Source: Candidatus Babelota bacterium
GTDB lineage: Bacteria; Babelota; Babeliae; Babelales; JAUPTZ01
Length of the DNA stretch: 64,000 nucleotides
NCBI GenBank assembly: GCA_030917815.1
Contig: JAUPTZ010000014.1
Coordinates: 1 to 64,000, forward strand
Reading direction: 5' to 3'
The position numbers were made by a program, and so were the translations under genes. The notes under the pieces are model-generated. The model ran no database searches. It saw only the letters and a list, made by a program, of their open reading frames with translations, and was not told where the DNA came from. Within the stretch, counting starts at the first letter, position 1. Each line of letters begins with the position of its first letter. This document shows, in pieces, positions 43,025 through 51,801 of this stretch.

Positions 43025-44050
43025 ATGAATACTTTACAAGAGCATATCGTTACGCAAACACTACTCTGGCAGCAGGAGCTGGCGGCTGTCAATAATCACC
43101 AGCAGCTAGAAGAAATTCGTATCAAATTCCTCGGTAAAAAAGGTTCCATTCAGGCTCTTTTTGAACAACTTGGTTCATGCTCACTTGACGAAAAACGTAT
43201 CTGTGGTCCCTTGTTGAACACTCTTAAAAAAGAGTGCGAAGCTAAAATTCAAGAAAAGAAACTACTCCTCGCAGCCGCATCATCCTACACCACTAAATCG
43301 TTTGATGTTACCGCGTATACGCCGGGGCAGATTGAAGGAAATCTGCATCCCTACACCCACTTCATTACCGAAGTACAAAATATTTTTCTTTCTATGGGGT
43401 TTGAATTGCTTGATGGTCCGGAAGTTGAGACCGACTATCACAATTTTACCGCACTAAACATTCCGGGCGATCACCCGGCGCGTGATATGTATGATACGTT
43501 TTGGCTTAACAGCCCAGGCATGCTCATGCGTACACACACGTCAACAGTGCAAATGCGGGCCATGAAAGAAAAAAAGCTGCCGCTTGCTGGTATTTGTACC
43601 GGTCGCGTGTTTCGACACGAAGCGGTTGATGCGAGCCACGATCACACCTTTTTTCAATGCGAAGGTATCTTAATTGATAAAAAAGTTACTTTAGCGCATC
43701 TCTTTGGCGTGATCGAGGAATTCTTACGTACACTCTTTGGATCGGACACGCTGGCTATTAGGACCCGACCTGGCTTTTTCCCTTTTGTGGAACCGGGTGT
43801 GGAAATCGATATGCAGTGCCCCTTCTGTACTACCGGGTGTTCAACGTGTAAAAAAACACGGTGGATCGAGGTATTTCCAGGAGGAATGATTCATCCCAAT
43901 GTACTCAGAGAAGCCGGCATTGACCCGACCGAGTATTCAGGATTTGCATTCGGCTTCGGGCTGACACGCCTTGCCATGTTGCGATACGGGATAAAAGACA
44001 TTCGCATGCTAAGCAACGGCAAAGTACAGTTCCTAAAACACTTTACGTAG
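43025..44050 (+). CDS. pheS: Phenylalanine--tRNA ligase alpha subunit
   Basis: 341-residue catalytic subunit that charges tRNA-Phe. The N-terminal coiled-coil arm carries IRIKFLGKKG. Class II motifs follow: GFELLDGPEVETDYHNFTAL, the RTHTSTVQMR motif 2 region, RVFRHEAVDASHDHTFFQCEG, and motif 3 GFAFGFGLTRLAMLRYGI. The insert CPFCTTGCSTCKKTRW has four cysteines, as in many bacterial PheS. The start is uncertain: ATG at 43004 gives a seven-residue extension, and neither has a strong Shine-Dalgarno (GAGG lies 15 bases before 43025). pheT is not adjacent. galU follows after about 50 bases. Confidence 0.96.
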   Translation: MNTLQEHIVTQTLLWQQELAAVNNHQQLEEIRIKFLGKKGSIQALFEQLGSCSLDEKRICGPLLNTLKKECEAKIQEKKLLLAAASSYTTKSFDVTAYTPGQIEGNLHPYTHFITEVQNIFLSMGFELLDGPEVETDYHNFTALNIPGDHPARDMYDTFWLNSPGMLMRTHTSTVQMRAMKEKKLPLAGICTGRVFRHEAVDASHDHTFFQCEGILIDKKVTLAHLFGVIEEFLRTLFGSDTLAIRTRPGFFPFVEPGVEIDMQCPFCTTGCSTCKKTRWIEVFPGGMIHPNVLREAGIDPTEYSGFAFGFGLTRLAMLRYGIKDIRMLSNGKVQFLKHFT

Positions 44051-44098
44051 CACGCCGTCTTAGTAGTGAGCGGCACCCTCAAAAGAAGGAGAATGAGA

Positions 44099-45025
44099 GT
44101 GGTAATGGTCACCAAAGCTATAGTCCCGGTTGCTGGTATAGGCTCACGCTTTTTACCGGCCTCTCGGTCAGTCCCTAAAGAAATGCTACCCATCTTAGAA
44201 AAACCTGCGTTGCAATACGCTATTGAAGAAGGGGTACGTTCCGGCATTAAGAATTTTGTCATGGTCACCGGTAAAAATCGAGAGTTAATTCAATCTCATT
44301 TTGATCCGATCAATGAACGTGATTTCATGGCAATGCCACAAACAAGCCAGCATGCACTCTCATCGCTACACAAGTCGGTGTATGCCGCTGACTTCAGCTA
44401 TGTACCACAACACGAGCCGGCCGGCCTTGGTCATGCAGTTTGGAGCGCCCGTCACGCAATTGGCAAAGAACACTGTGCTATCATGTTGCCTGACGATATT
44501 ATTCACGGCCCGGTCCCCGGCATTGCACAACTCATAAAAATTGCTCAACAAGAAAAGTGTAATATTGTGGCGGTACAAGAAGTACCTGGAAAAGATATTT
44601 CTCGCTATGGGGTTGTTGCCATTAAAAAGCAATTTTCACCAAATCTCTTTCAAGTAAAAGAACTGGTTGAAAAACCATCAAGTTCACAAGCCCCCTCAAA
44701 TTTGGCGATCGTTGGCCGCTATGTTTTGTCTCCCTCTATTTTTGACTCGCTTGAAGAACTTAATGCGCAATCAACCGGTGAAATTCAGTTAACCGATGGG
44801 ATACAAAATCTTCTGTTTTCTGGAGAAAAAGTATTCGCCTATAAGATCCAAGGCACTCGCTATGACATTGGTAATCCTCTTGGCTACCTCAAAGCAAATC
44901 TAGCCTTTGCGCTAAAATCTGCCCAATACCAAGAAGAAATGACTCAGTACCTCGCCGAGCTTGATCGCGATATGTTGATCATGCAAGGAAAGGCCGAGTC
45001 ACTTGGCAAACATATGTCACTCTAG
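44099..45025 (+). CDS. galU: UTP--glucose-1-phosphate uridylyltransferase
   Basis: About 308 residues. Makes UDP-glucose for envelope polysaccharides and glycolipids. The nucleotide-binding start KAIVPVAGIGSRFLPAS, the KEMLPILEKPALQYAIEE block, PAGLGHAVWSA, MLPDDIIHG and the late RYDIGNPLGYLKAN all match GalU. The start is ambiguous. GTG at 44099 is spaced seven bases from AAGGAG, ATG at 44093 is too close, and ATG at 44105 fits the family N terminus best. It ends in a strong terminator and is probably co-transcribed with pheS. Confidence 0.94.
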   Translation: MVMVTKAIVPVAGIGSRFLPASRSVPKEMLPILEKPALQYAIEEGVRSGIKNFVMVTGKNRELIQSHFDPINERDFMAMPQTSQHALSSLHKSVYAADFSYVPQHEPAGLGHAVWSARHAIGKEHCAIMLPDDIIHGPVPGIAQLIKIAQQEKCNIVAVQEVPGKDISRYGVVAIKKQFSPNLFQVKELVEKPSSSQAPSNLAIVGRYVLSPSIFDSLEELNAQSTGEIQLTDGIQNLLFSGEKVFAYKIQGTRYDIGNPLGYLKANLAFALKSAQYQEEMTQYLAELDRDMLIMQGKAESLGKHMSL

Positions 45026-45043
45026 AAAAAACACACAAGAAAT

Positions 45044-45079
45044 AAAAATGGCCCTGGTTATTTCACCAGGGCCATTTTT
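45044..45079. terminator. Bidirectional terminator
   Basis: AAAAATGGCCCTGG / CCAGGGCCATTTTT, a perfect 14-base inverted repeat with an eight-base loop, between galU and the convergent secreted gene. Confidence 0.95.
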
Positions 45080-45136
45080 ATGTAACCTACTTCTTGCCAT
45101 CTTCTTCTGCGATACATTCCAGCATAAAAATAAAAG

Positions 45137-45850
45137 TCAGCACGAAGCCAGCACGCCTATCATCTTAATGCAAGGATCAACCCACTTGTTTACACACAAA
45201 GATCTAAGATCATCCTCTGCCTCCTGCAGCTCTTGCTGCACGTTTTTATAACAACGCAGCCGCTCGGCACCATCAGGATTTTGTGAAGCAACCCATAATT
45301 CAGCACTCAATCCGCTCAACAATGATATCATCGAAGCATCCACGAATTTCCCCTTCATATGCGCACACAGGCCATCCAGCGCATCAAGTACCAGAATCGC
45401 GGCATAGGTATAAATATGGCTCCTCAGTGCCTTGATACACTGCTTTAACGTAGCAATAACTTCTTGAGCGTGTTCAGCCCTATTTTTGTAATCGCTCTCC
45501 GTCAAATCTTGGTACGCTGGAATTATAGCCTCACGCATGAGATCGATACTACGAGTATAGTACCGATACTTTTTACCCGGCTTTTTCTGCGCAGCATCCA
45601 TCCATCGAGAAATCGCAGTCATACGAGCCATTGGATTCTCTGTTGGTACCGCTGGAGGAGACCAACCAGCAAACCATCCGGCCTCAACCTGCTTCAGCGC
45701 AGCCCAGAGCGAGTCTCGCAGAATCGCATGCGACTCCTTCTCCACCGTAACGTAACTCGGCTCCGAGTATGCCGGCACAGATTCAGACGCAACCACACCG
45801 TGCGCTACACTTAGAATGATTGATCCACTAATGAAAAGCCAATGTCGCAT
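45137..45850 (-). CDS. Exported hypothetical protein (237 aa)
   Basis: Unknown. It has a signal peptide (about 1-21, MRHWLFISGSIILSVAHGVV-AS) and an entirely helical-looking mature region (ILRDSLWAALKQVEAGW, HAQEVIATLKQCIKALRS, VQQELQEAEDDLRSL) with cysteines at the end. It is the last gene of a minus-strand run of small secreted proteins. Its start is 17 bases after the stop of the 85-residue gene. A strong terminator shared with galU follows. Confidence 0.7.
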   Translation of the reverse strand: MRHWLFISGSIILSVAHGVVASESVPAYSEPSYVTVEKESHAILRDSLWAALKQVEAGWFAGWSPPAVPTENPMARMTAISRWMDAAQKKPGKKYRYYTRSIDLMREAIIPAYQDLTESDYKNRAEHAQEVIATLKQCIKALRSHIYTYAAILVLDALDGLCAHMKGKFVDASMISLLSGLSAELWVASQNPDGAERLRCYKNVQQELQEAEDDLRSLCVNKWVDPCIKMIGVLASC

Positions 45851-45867
45851 GACACTTACCTGATTGA

Positions 45868-46125
45868 TTAGAGCTTAGAAGGAAAACGAACCTCTGCCGA
45901 CCTCGATGGCGCCCATACGGTCAATCTGATTAGTTGTTGTTGCAATTCTGCATGACGAGGGTCTGTTACATTGGTACGCGCAAGCTCAGCTTCAATCCTC
46001 TGCAATTCTAGCGCTAAACGACTAAATGCACTACTTCCATGTCCACCAGACTCAGCGTGGTCTGACGCTCCGAGACTACTACACGCTAACCCACACACCA
46101 CCACCAAACCTGAAAAACGTACCAT
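45868..46125 (-). CDS. Small exported protein (85 aa)
   Basis: Unknown. A signal peptide (MVRFSGLVVVCGLACSSLGA) is followed by one helical segment (SRLALELQRIEAELARTN) and a short basic end. GGGG lies five bases before the ATG. It appears to be co-transcribed with the 237-residue gene downstream. The mature protein of about 65 residues has no cysteine and no recognisable domain. Confidence 0.6.
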   Translation of the reverse strand: MVRFSGLVVVCGLACSSLGASDHAESGGHGSSAFSRLALELQRIEAELARTNVTDPRHAELQQQLIRLTVWAPSRSAEVRFPSKL

Positions 46126-46231
46126 AGCAACCCCTTATGCATTAAACATATACGTAAAAACATAGGCTAACGCTCTCAGTGTGGTGGCGAGAGAGGCATC
46201 AGCGCCGAACAAAGGCAAGAGAAATCAGGGG

Positions 46232-46663
46232 TTATGTCAAAGCCCTCTTTTGGTATTGAACAAGTAATTGAAGCAGAGCATTGGCCTGCGCTAATCGTCG
46301 ACTAAAATAAAGCGATTCTGAACAACTGGCTAGATAGCAACACATACTCCTAACTTCTTCAATCAACGCCTCATCGATCGATTCTTTGAACTCGCTACCG
46401 GTTCGCTCAAGTACTTTTTTAACCACGCTACCACAACAGACAATCGTACTCTACCTACTCCAATCGGAAGAACTACTCAGATAACCACACGCTGCATAAG
46501 GAGCAAAATCCTTTCCTAAACACGCATACAAATCGGTAGCCACTTTAAAAACAGTAGCTCTTTGCTGAGCAGCATCAACCACCTGCACAGAATCATCTAA
46601 TGCGGCCAGTGGTAGAGCTACCACACATCCCAAACAAAAAGCAAAAACAATACGATGTAGCAT
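46232..46663 (-). pseudogene. Exported hypothetical protein interrupted by an in-frame TAG
   Basis: The ATG at 46663 opens a frame encoding a signal peptide (MLHRIVFAFCLGCVVALPLA) and a helical mature part that stops at TAG (46451-46453) after 70 residues. The same frame then continues for 72 more sense codons to TAA at 46232. That part is helical, cysteine-bearing and similar in character to the first (KKVLERTGSEFKESIDEALI, CCYLASCSESLYFSRRLAQA). No shift of frame is involved. A single nonsense change, or stop-codon read-through, would explain it. A run of nine G lies four bases before the ATG. As two genes, the second would need a GTG start at 46426 without a Shine-Dalgarno. Confidence 0.55.
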
Positions 46664-46708
46664 GGTACCCCCCCCCATTTTACGTCACAAAAATATACTA
46701 AACCAAAT

Positions 46709-46740
46709 AGAAGAGTGGCACATTGCTGCGCCACTCTTCT
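46709..46740 (-). terminator. Terminator of the folC-like gene
   Basis: AGAAGAGTGGC / GCCACTCTTCT stem with ten-base loop, 25 bases after the stop. The T-rich tract on the minus strand is imperfect. Confidence 0.7.
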
Positions 46741-46764
46741 ACAATTCTATCAAGGCCTAATCAC

Positions 46765-48171
46765 TTAGAACTTTTTTACCTCACGAATACGCCAATATTC
46801 GGATACCAAGGCTGGTGAGCCGCAAATGGTAATCAACCCTTCACGCGAGTCAACCAATTCCTTAGCAGCTGTAAATGCCTGTTCAAATGATTGGCAAGCA
46901 CGAGCACGAATATTCAACTCGCGAGCCATAACCATCAACTCTTCCGGCTTGTACGACTCATACGGCACGTTTTCAAGCGGAATGAAGATCACTTCGCCTG
47001 GCACCTTCTTGAGCAAATAACGAATTGCTTTTAACAATTCATCCGAATCAAGTGAGCGAGCTACACCGATTATAAGCACAAATCCTTTAAGGACCCGTTG
47101 ATAATGAAGTAAACGAGTGCCAAGAAATACATTCGTAAACGCATCCACGTTGCTTGCATTATCAAGCACAATAACCGGCTTTTCTTTATCAAGAACTTCA
47201 AACCGGCCACGAAGCAACGAAAACTGGTTTTTCCAGAAATTCTTCATCGACTTAATAGGATTTATTTCGGCATTACGCTTTGCTTCAAGCGTTGGACGAC
47301 CACGCTGTCCTTCTTGCGTTGCAAGGAGGTTACCCCGTAAGAATGGAGAGAAGCGCTTTAACACCTCTTCAACATACAACTGAGTAATACGCTCACCAAG
47401 AGAAGCGGTACGGCCATAAAGCTGTTCATAAATGTAAGGCAATGGTGCCAGTTTACGAATTGGCATAGCCCATTTAGCACCAATTTCTTCAACTAATACT
47501 TTCATCCGCTGTAAACGAATCTTGCTCTGCTCAGCCGAAACAAAGTACACACCAGGACGAGCAACAGAAACAAGTTCGGCCGCAATTGCATCTTCGGTAT
47601 CGCCAAGCGTATGTGTCGCATCATCAGCAACACGAGTTACCACCGTAATGCAAGGTTTGCACACTGCAGAAACATCGTTCTTACCACCAAGAGCAACCTC
47701 AACAAGCACCACCTCAGATTTATGCTCAACTGCGTGCAGAAAACCACCAATCAGCACCAACTCATGCGCCGTCGCAGAGAGTTGTGCCAACTCAACTTCG
47801 TTAATAACATGATTCATAACGTCGGTAAATGCTTTGTTAGCAATACTCTCGCCGTTGAACGCAATGCGCTCATTGTATGTAAGGAAATGGGTTGAATAAA
47901 GCGCGCAAGAAGCAACGTTTTCTTCACCAAATAATTTCACTGCAAAATTGATAGCCAAGCTCTTGCCGTTAGTACCACCGACCAACAACGTATTTATCTT
48001 GTGAGCTACCGCATCAAACAATTCATTCAATTTCGCCATGCGCGCTATCGCTTGGGGACCAAATTCACGAGCCGGGAGCGCATCAAGGTACTCCACCACC
48101 TCATGGTAGCTACGAACCCTGCCGGGCTGACTAGCTACCGCTTTATTAACCTTCGTCGACACATTGTTCAT
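46765..48171 (-). CDS. FolC-like Mur-ligase-family protein (folylpolyglutamate/dihydrofolate synthase homologue)
   Basis: 468 residues. The start at 48171 has AGGAG eight bases upstream. The order of motifs is that of FolC: P-loop GGTNGKS near residue 68, STHFLTYNERIAFNGE, VEVALGGKNDVSAV, and a C-terminal domain with LLRGRFEVLDKEKPVIVLDNAS. FolC normally adds glutamate to folates. Deviations: the P-loop lacks the second GS, the GLGGRLDATN block reads ALGGKNDVSAV, and the usual LDGAHN reads LDNASN. An insertion near residues 280-340 makes it longer than typical. It could be a true FolC, or a related ligase with another substrate. It is transcribed alone, with a terminator after it. Confidence 0.72.
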   Translation of the reverse strand: MNNVSTKVNKAVASQPGRVRSYHEVVEYLDALPAREFGPQAIARMAKLNELFDAVAHKINTLLVGGTNGKSLAINFAVKLFGEENVASCALYSTHFLTYNERIAFNGESIANKAFTDVMNHVINEVELAQLSATAHELVLIGGFLHAVEHKSEVVLVEVALGGKNDVSAVCKPCITVVTRVADDATHTLGDTEDAIAAELVSVARPGVYFVSAEQSKIRLQRMKVLVEEIGAKWAMPIRKLAPLPYIYEQLYGRTASLGERITQLYVEEVLKRFSPFLRGNLLATQEGQRGRPTLEAKRNAEINPIKSMKNFWKNQFSLLRGRFEVLDKEKPVIVLDNASNVDAFTNVFLGTRLLHYQRVLKGFVLIIGVARSLDSDELLKAIRYLLKKVPGEVIFIPLENVPYESYKPEELMVMARELNIRARACQSFEQAFTAAKELVDSREGLITICGSPALVSEYWRIREVKKF

Positions 48172-48430
48172 GTACTGACTCCTCATTGTTTCTTGGATCA
48201 TATTTTCATCGTCTGTCACGTCAGTATCACTTTCGGCAAGGATACACGTATTTTATCGGAAATATTCAAAGTGCGAATAACTGTAGTATATATTCTCACT
48301 ATTGTCAAAGAACTCGTTCTCTCAATCGCATGATTAGAAAGGCAAAGACGAAAAATGGTTGGCAGGCTGAAGCCAAAAAGGTATGCTTATTAAATCTTTA
48401 GACATATTGCGTTTATTCTTAAAGGATTTC

Positions 48431-49363
48431 ATGAACAAAAGCCAACTTATGTGGCCGCTTATAGAGGCTGCTCACCGGATAACCCTCCTTGCACATCAGA
48501 AGCCTGACCCGGATGCTCTTGGCTCCACTGGCGCACTAGCCCTCCTGTTTAAACGCATGGGAAAAATCGTTGAAGTCATCTATCCCGGCATAGGCCGAGA
48601 TCCATTGCCGTACGTGGTAGAACATTTGCAAGAGAATACCCATACCATGCTACCAGACCTCATCATTAGCTGTGATACGCCAACCATGAATCGGCTCTAT
48701 TTCCCCGCCGAATTCACCGTCATTCCCCACATCAACATAGATCATCACCAGCACAACACTATTCCGGCAACGGTAAGCTATGTAGACACAACCTGTACGA
48801 GCACGTGCGAGATGGTCTACCGACTCCTTGTCGCCTGGCAACAACCGCTATCGGCCGACATGGCCAGCATGCTCCTGTTTGGCATTATGACCGATACGCT
48901 CAACTTTAAGGTTCCCGGGACAACCCCGTCCACGCTCCGCGTGGCTGCCGATCTGATCGAGTGCGGCGCCAACTTGGCAGCGCTTAACCAGGCCCTCATC
49001 ATACATAGCGATCCCAAAGTTCTCGCGCTCTGGGGAGAACTCCTTCATACGGCACGACACAATAAGAATGAATCGGTTATGTGGACCGTATGCAGCCCGG
49101 AGCTACTAGCCAAATACCAATTTTCTGATACGGCACTCAATGGGTTTGTAGCATTTTTTGCGCAAACTCTTACGAACGATGTCTCTATCCTGTTCTATGA
49201 GAACAATGGCATGAGCAAAGCCTCAATGCGCAGTAAAGCAACCAACGTCAATGCAATTGCTCGAGAATTTGGCGGCGGTGGTCACATCCTAGCCTCCGGC
49301 ATTACTAGCTCACTACCACTTGAAGAGCTGATAAAAGAAGTCACCGCTAAGTTTTTGCCTTAG
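48431..49363 (+). CDS. DHH-family phosphoesterase (NrnA-like)
   Basis: 310 residues. The DHH domain has DPDALGS (near residue 26), SCDTP and IDHHQHN (near residue 103), the metal-binding aspartates and histidines of the family. A C-terminal DHHA1 domain carries GGGGH (near 281). The best match is the NrnA/oligoribonuclease and pAp-phosphatase group, which finishes RNA degradation or hydrolyses small nucleotides. The ATG at 48431 is preceded by AAGGA, and an upstream in-frame ATG at 48383 gives a poor extension. The gene overlaps the convergent 305-residue gene by 17 bases. Confidence 0.9.
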   Translation: MNKSQLMWPLIEAAHRITLLAHQKPDPDALGSTGALALLFKRMGKIVEVIYPGIGRDPLPYVVEHLQENTHTMLPDLIISCDTPTMNRLYFPAEFTVIPHINIDHHQHNTIPATVSYVDTTCTSTCEMVYRLLVAWQQPLSADMASMLLFGIMTDTLNFKVPGTTPSTLRVAADLIECGANLAALNQALIIHSDPKVLALWGELLHTARHNKNESVMWTVCSPELLAKYQFSDTALNGFVAFFAQTLTNDVSILFYENNGMSKASMRSKATNVNAIAREFGGGGHILASGITSSLPLEELIKEVTAKFLP

Positions 49364-50264
49364 CCTTTGCCGCTTCACGAGCCTTATTAACCGCTTCCTG
49401 ATCAAAGAGAACGTGCTGGTCAGGCGTCCACGGAACATGATCGGCAGTAACCTTAGTCGCCCCAACAACCGCTGCCGGCCTTACCGCTTCAATTTCTCGC
49501 AGTCCCGTAATAGCATCGGTATTGTTATCATCAGCAACTGGCGGCATCCAGTAGGCCGAAAGCCGGTCATTTGTCGTAACGCGCCAGTATTGCTTACCCC
49601 AGCGGCTCAGGAACTTCAACATCTGTACCTTTTCTTCCGGTGAAAGCGCATTAAGCTCTCGTTTTACCTGCTCGCTTAACGGCCTGTAGCCACGAGCTTT
49701 TAACACATCATCACCAAGCTCAGCTAATGGCTCTAGCTTCAACGCCTCATGATTCAATCCATGTTGAACAAAATAGGTGGGTGCCATAGACACCTTATTA
49801 CCAGATAGGTCTTCAACTACTCGCAATCGGGCAATCTTTGACCGCATACGGTATGAAGAAACCATACCTCCCCCATACATCGCCGCAAGCACAAAAGCGG
49901 CCAGAGCCGGCGCTCCAGCAATCACGCGAGCTCTGCGCTTAAGCGCCAAAATACGACTATTAAGTTCGGTTAAGCGCATTGAGGCATCGGTCATAAAGCG
50001 ATAATAGTACCCGGTGACGCCACGCGCTGCAACACAAGTCCTAACTTGTACCGCTTCGGCCGCAATAGCGGCAGCCAGCGTATCACGCTGCTTTACAAGC
50101 TTGCCAATTTTATAGTTAAAAATAGCCCCTATCGTCAGCCCAACCCCGGCCGACACCAGAGCCAAGTTCCGCTTCCAAATATCGGGATTTGGCACCGATG
50201 TACCAAAAGCCTCGTTACTTAATAAGACACTAACACTCAAAAATAACACGACTACTCTCTTCAC
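49347..50264 (-). CDS. Exported/membrane hypothetical protein (305 aa)
   Basis: Unknown. It has a signal peptide (about 1-21, ending EAFG-TS), one short hydrophobic stretch (about 34-50, LALVSAGVGLTIGAIFN) and another at about 115-133 (AGAPALAAFVLAAMYGG). A coiled helix with many Arg/Ala lies between them. The last 120 residues are soluble and include LSPEEKVQMLKFLSRWGKQYW, followed by an Ala/Lys end. Its layout (signal, membrane helix pair, basic linker) is similar to the N-terminal third of the ankyrin protein at 51802. It overlaps the DHH gene at the 3' ends. Confidence 0.68.
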   Translation of the reverse strand: MKRVVVLFLSVSVLLSNEAFGTSVPNPDIWKRNLALVSAGVGLTIGAIFNYKIGKLVKQRDTLAAAIAAEAVQVRTCVAARGVTGYYYRFMTDASMRLTELNSRILALKRRARVIAGAPALAAFVLAAMYGGGMVSSYRMRSKIARLRVVEDLSGNKVSMAPTYFVQHGLNHEALKLEPLAELGDDVLKARGYRPLSEQVKRELNALSPEEKVQMLKFLSRWGKQYWRVTTNDRLSAYWMPPVADDNNTDAITGLREIEAVRPAAVVGATKVTADHVPWTPDQHVLFDQEAVNKAREAAKAKAKT

Positions 50265-50425
50265 TCTTGCCCCGCAATTACGTATTACACTGTTTCCGAT
50301 TCGATCACAAAGCTATCCGCAGCACTAAAAAGACTAGCGGCCACCTCTCGGCTTTTGCCATGCTTAATCGGCCAAAACGATGGCCACTGTACTACGTTAT
50401 TTCAAAAAATCTAAGGATTTTCTTT

Positions 50426-50902
50426 ATGATATTAGAACACCACCCTAAGCATGGCTTCACCCTCATAGAGCTTCTTATTGTAATCGCCATCATCATTTTT
50501 CTCGCGAAGCTCATCATACCACGCTATAGCGCATTTTACGCAAAAGCACGCCAAACCGAGGTCATGCTTAATCTCAGTAATCTGTATGCGGCTCAGCAGG
50601 CCTACTATATCCAGCACGGCCGATTCACCACCAATCTTAAAACGGTTGAATGGCAACCAAAAGGATACACTGGCAATCCAGAAACTACACAACATGCCTA
50701 CACCTACGGCAGCATCGGCATAGATCACAATGGACAAGAAGGCGTCACCTTCTACACCGGCTCATCACAAACGCCGGCCACGCTCCTTACCGGAAGCCAA
50801 CTTACCGCCGAAAACTTTGTTTTTAAAGCGGCTCTACGAACCGAATCGACCACCGAGGTGTGGCGCATTGACCATACCGGAGAAATCAAGCGCGAACAGT
50901 AG
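50426..50902 (+). CDS. Type IV pilin-like prepilin
   Basis: 158 residues. The start at 50426 follows AAGGA and gives a short leader, MILEHHPKHG, cut before FTLIELLIVIAIIIFLAKL. That is the class-I prepilin signature with glycine before and glutamate at position 5 of the mature protein. The globular part has a conserved Y-x-x-Q-x-A-Y-Y helix and a strand-rich end with VWRIDHTGEI, as in type IV and type II pseudopilins. The prepilin peptidase gene lies immediately downstream on the other strand. No assembly ATPase, platform protein or secretin is present in this window. Confidence 0.93.
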   Translation: MILEHHPKHGFTLIELLIVIAIIIFLAKLIIPRYSAFYAKARQTEVMLNLSNLYAAQQAYYIQHGRFTTNLKTVEWQPKGYTGNPETTQHAYTYGSIGIDHNGQEGVTFYTGSSQTPATLLTGSQLTAENFVFKAALRTESTTEVWRIDHTGEIKREQ

Positions 50903-50911
50903 CCAATACAA

Positions 50912-51709
50912 CTATACCGCCCATAACCAAAAGAGGATCTCTTGCTGCAAAAATAAATAGCCGATTACCGAAGCGGCCATAAAAGGAATAAAGGGAATAC
51001 GTGTATACCGATCTCGACCGGTCATCACCAGGTAAACCAGCGCAGAAGCTACCCCCAGCAGTGAACTCATAAACGCTATCGCCCAGACCCCAATAGGGCC
51101 CCAGAAAATACCAATGACCGCTAGAAGCTCCATGTCCCCCTCTCCAATGCCATCACGTCCCATGACACGTCGTGAGGCAGCGTTGAGTAACCACAAACTT
51201 CCGTAGCCGACCAAAGCACCTACTACACTCGCAGCACCTGTTACCGGCAACACACCAACGAGAGAGCCTATACCACCAGCGAGTCCCATCATCCAAATGA
51301 TGAACCGAGGCACAACTAATGCTTCAAGATCGGTGCGGGTTGCAATAATAAACCCACTCAGCAATACCCCATACGCCATCGCACGACCAATAAGCTCGGC
51401 CATGGTCAATGCCGACATGGTGCACATATCATACCACAATGCCACTCCAGCAAGGGCACACAACAATTCAATAAAGGGATATAAGCAGGAGATGGATCGC
51501 AAACACGTGCGACATCGCCCACGAAGAAGAATATAAGAGACAACCGGAACTAAGTCATAGGCCGCAATAACATTTTTGCACTGAGGGCACCGTGACCGAG
51601 CGCCAAGAAGTGAATCTCCCGAGAGTAGCCGATACCCACACATATTTAAAAATGATCCCCAGAGCAGTCCACCAAGCGCAAACAGTATCATACCTATCTG
51701 ATCCATCAT
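50912..51709 (-). CDS. pilD: Prepilin peptidase (A24 aspartic protease)
   Basis: 265 residues, polytopic. It cleaves and usually N-methylates type IV prepilins. The N-terminal methylase-like domain has GSFLNMCGYRL and two zinc-type pairs, CPQC and CRTC (about 41-70). The two catalytic aspartates lie in TRTDLEALVVP (near 126) and GEGDMELLAVIG (near 188, the GxGD motif). Eight or so membrane segments fit the family. It starts with ATGATG after AGGAG. The gene is convergent with the pilin, nine bases apart at their 3' ends. Confidence 0.95.
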   Translation of the reverse strand: MMDQIGMILFALGGLLWGSFLNMCGYRLLSGDSLLGARSRCPQCKNVIAAYDLVPVVSYILLRGRCRTCLRSISCLYPFIELLCALAGVALWYDMCTMSALTMAELIGRAMAYGVLLSGFIIATRTDLEALVVPRFIIWMMGLAGGIGSLVGVLPVTGAASVVGALVGYGSLWLLNAASRRVMGRDGIGEGDMELLAVIGIFWGPIGVWAIAFMSSLLGVASALVYLVMTGRDRYTRIPFIPFMAASVIGYLFLQQEILFWLWAV

Positions 51710-51801
51710 CCTTCTCCTCTATGAATAAACCCTACCGACGGCGACCATACTACATTGATCATCGGCAATCCAGGAAAAAGGAGATTACTCTTAATAAAGC
51801 T

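Noticed and set aside
46232-46426. The 64-codon frame as an independent gene
   Set aside because: It needs a GTG start with no Shine-Dalgarno and is in the same frame as the signal-peptide-bearing half upstream.
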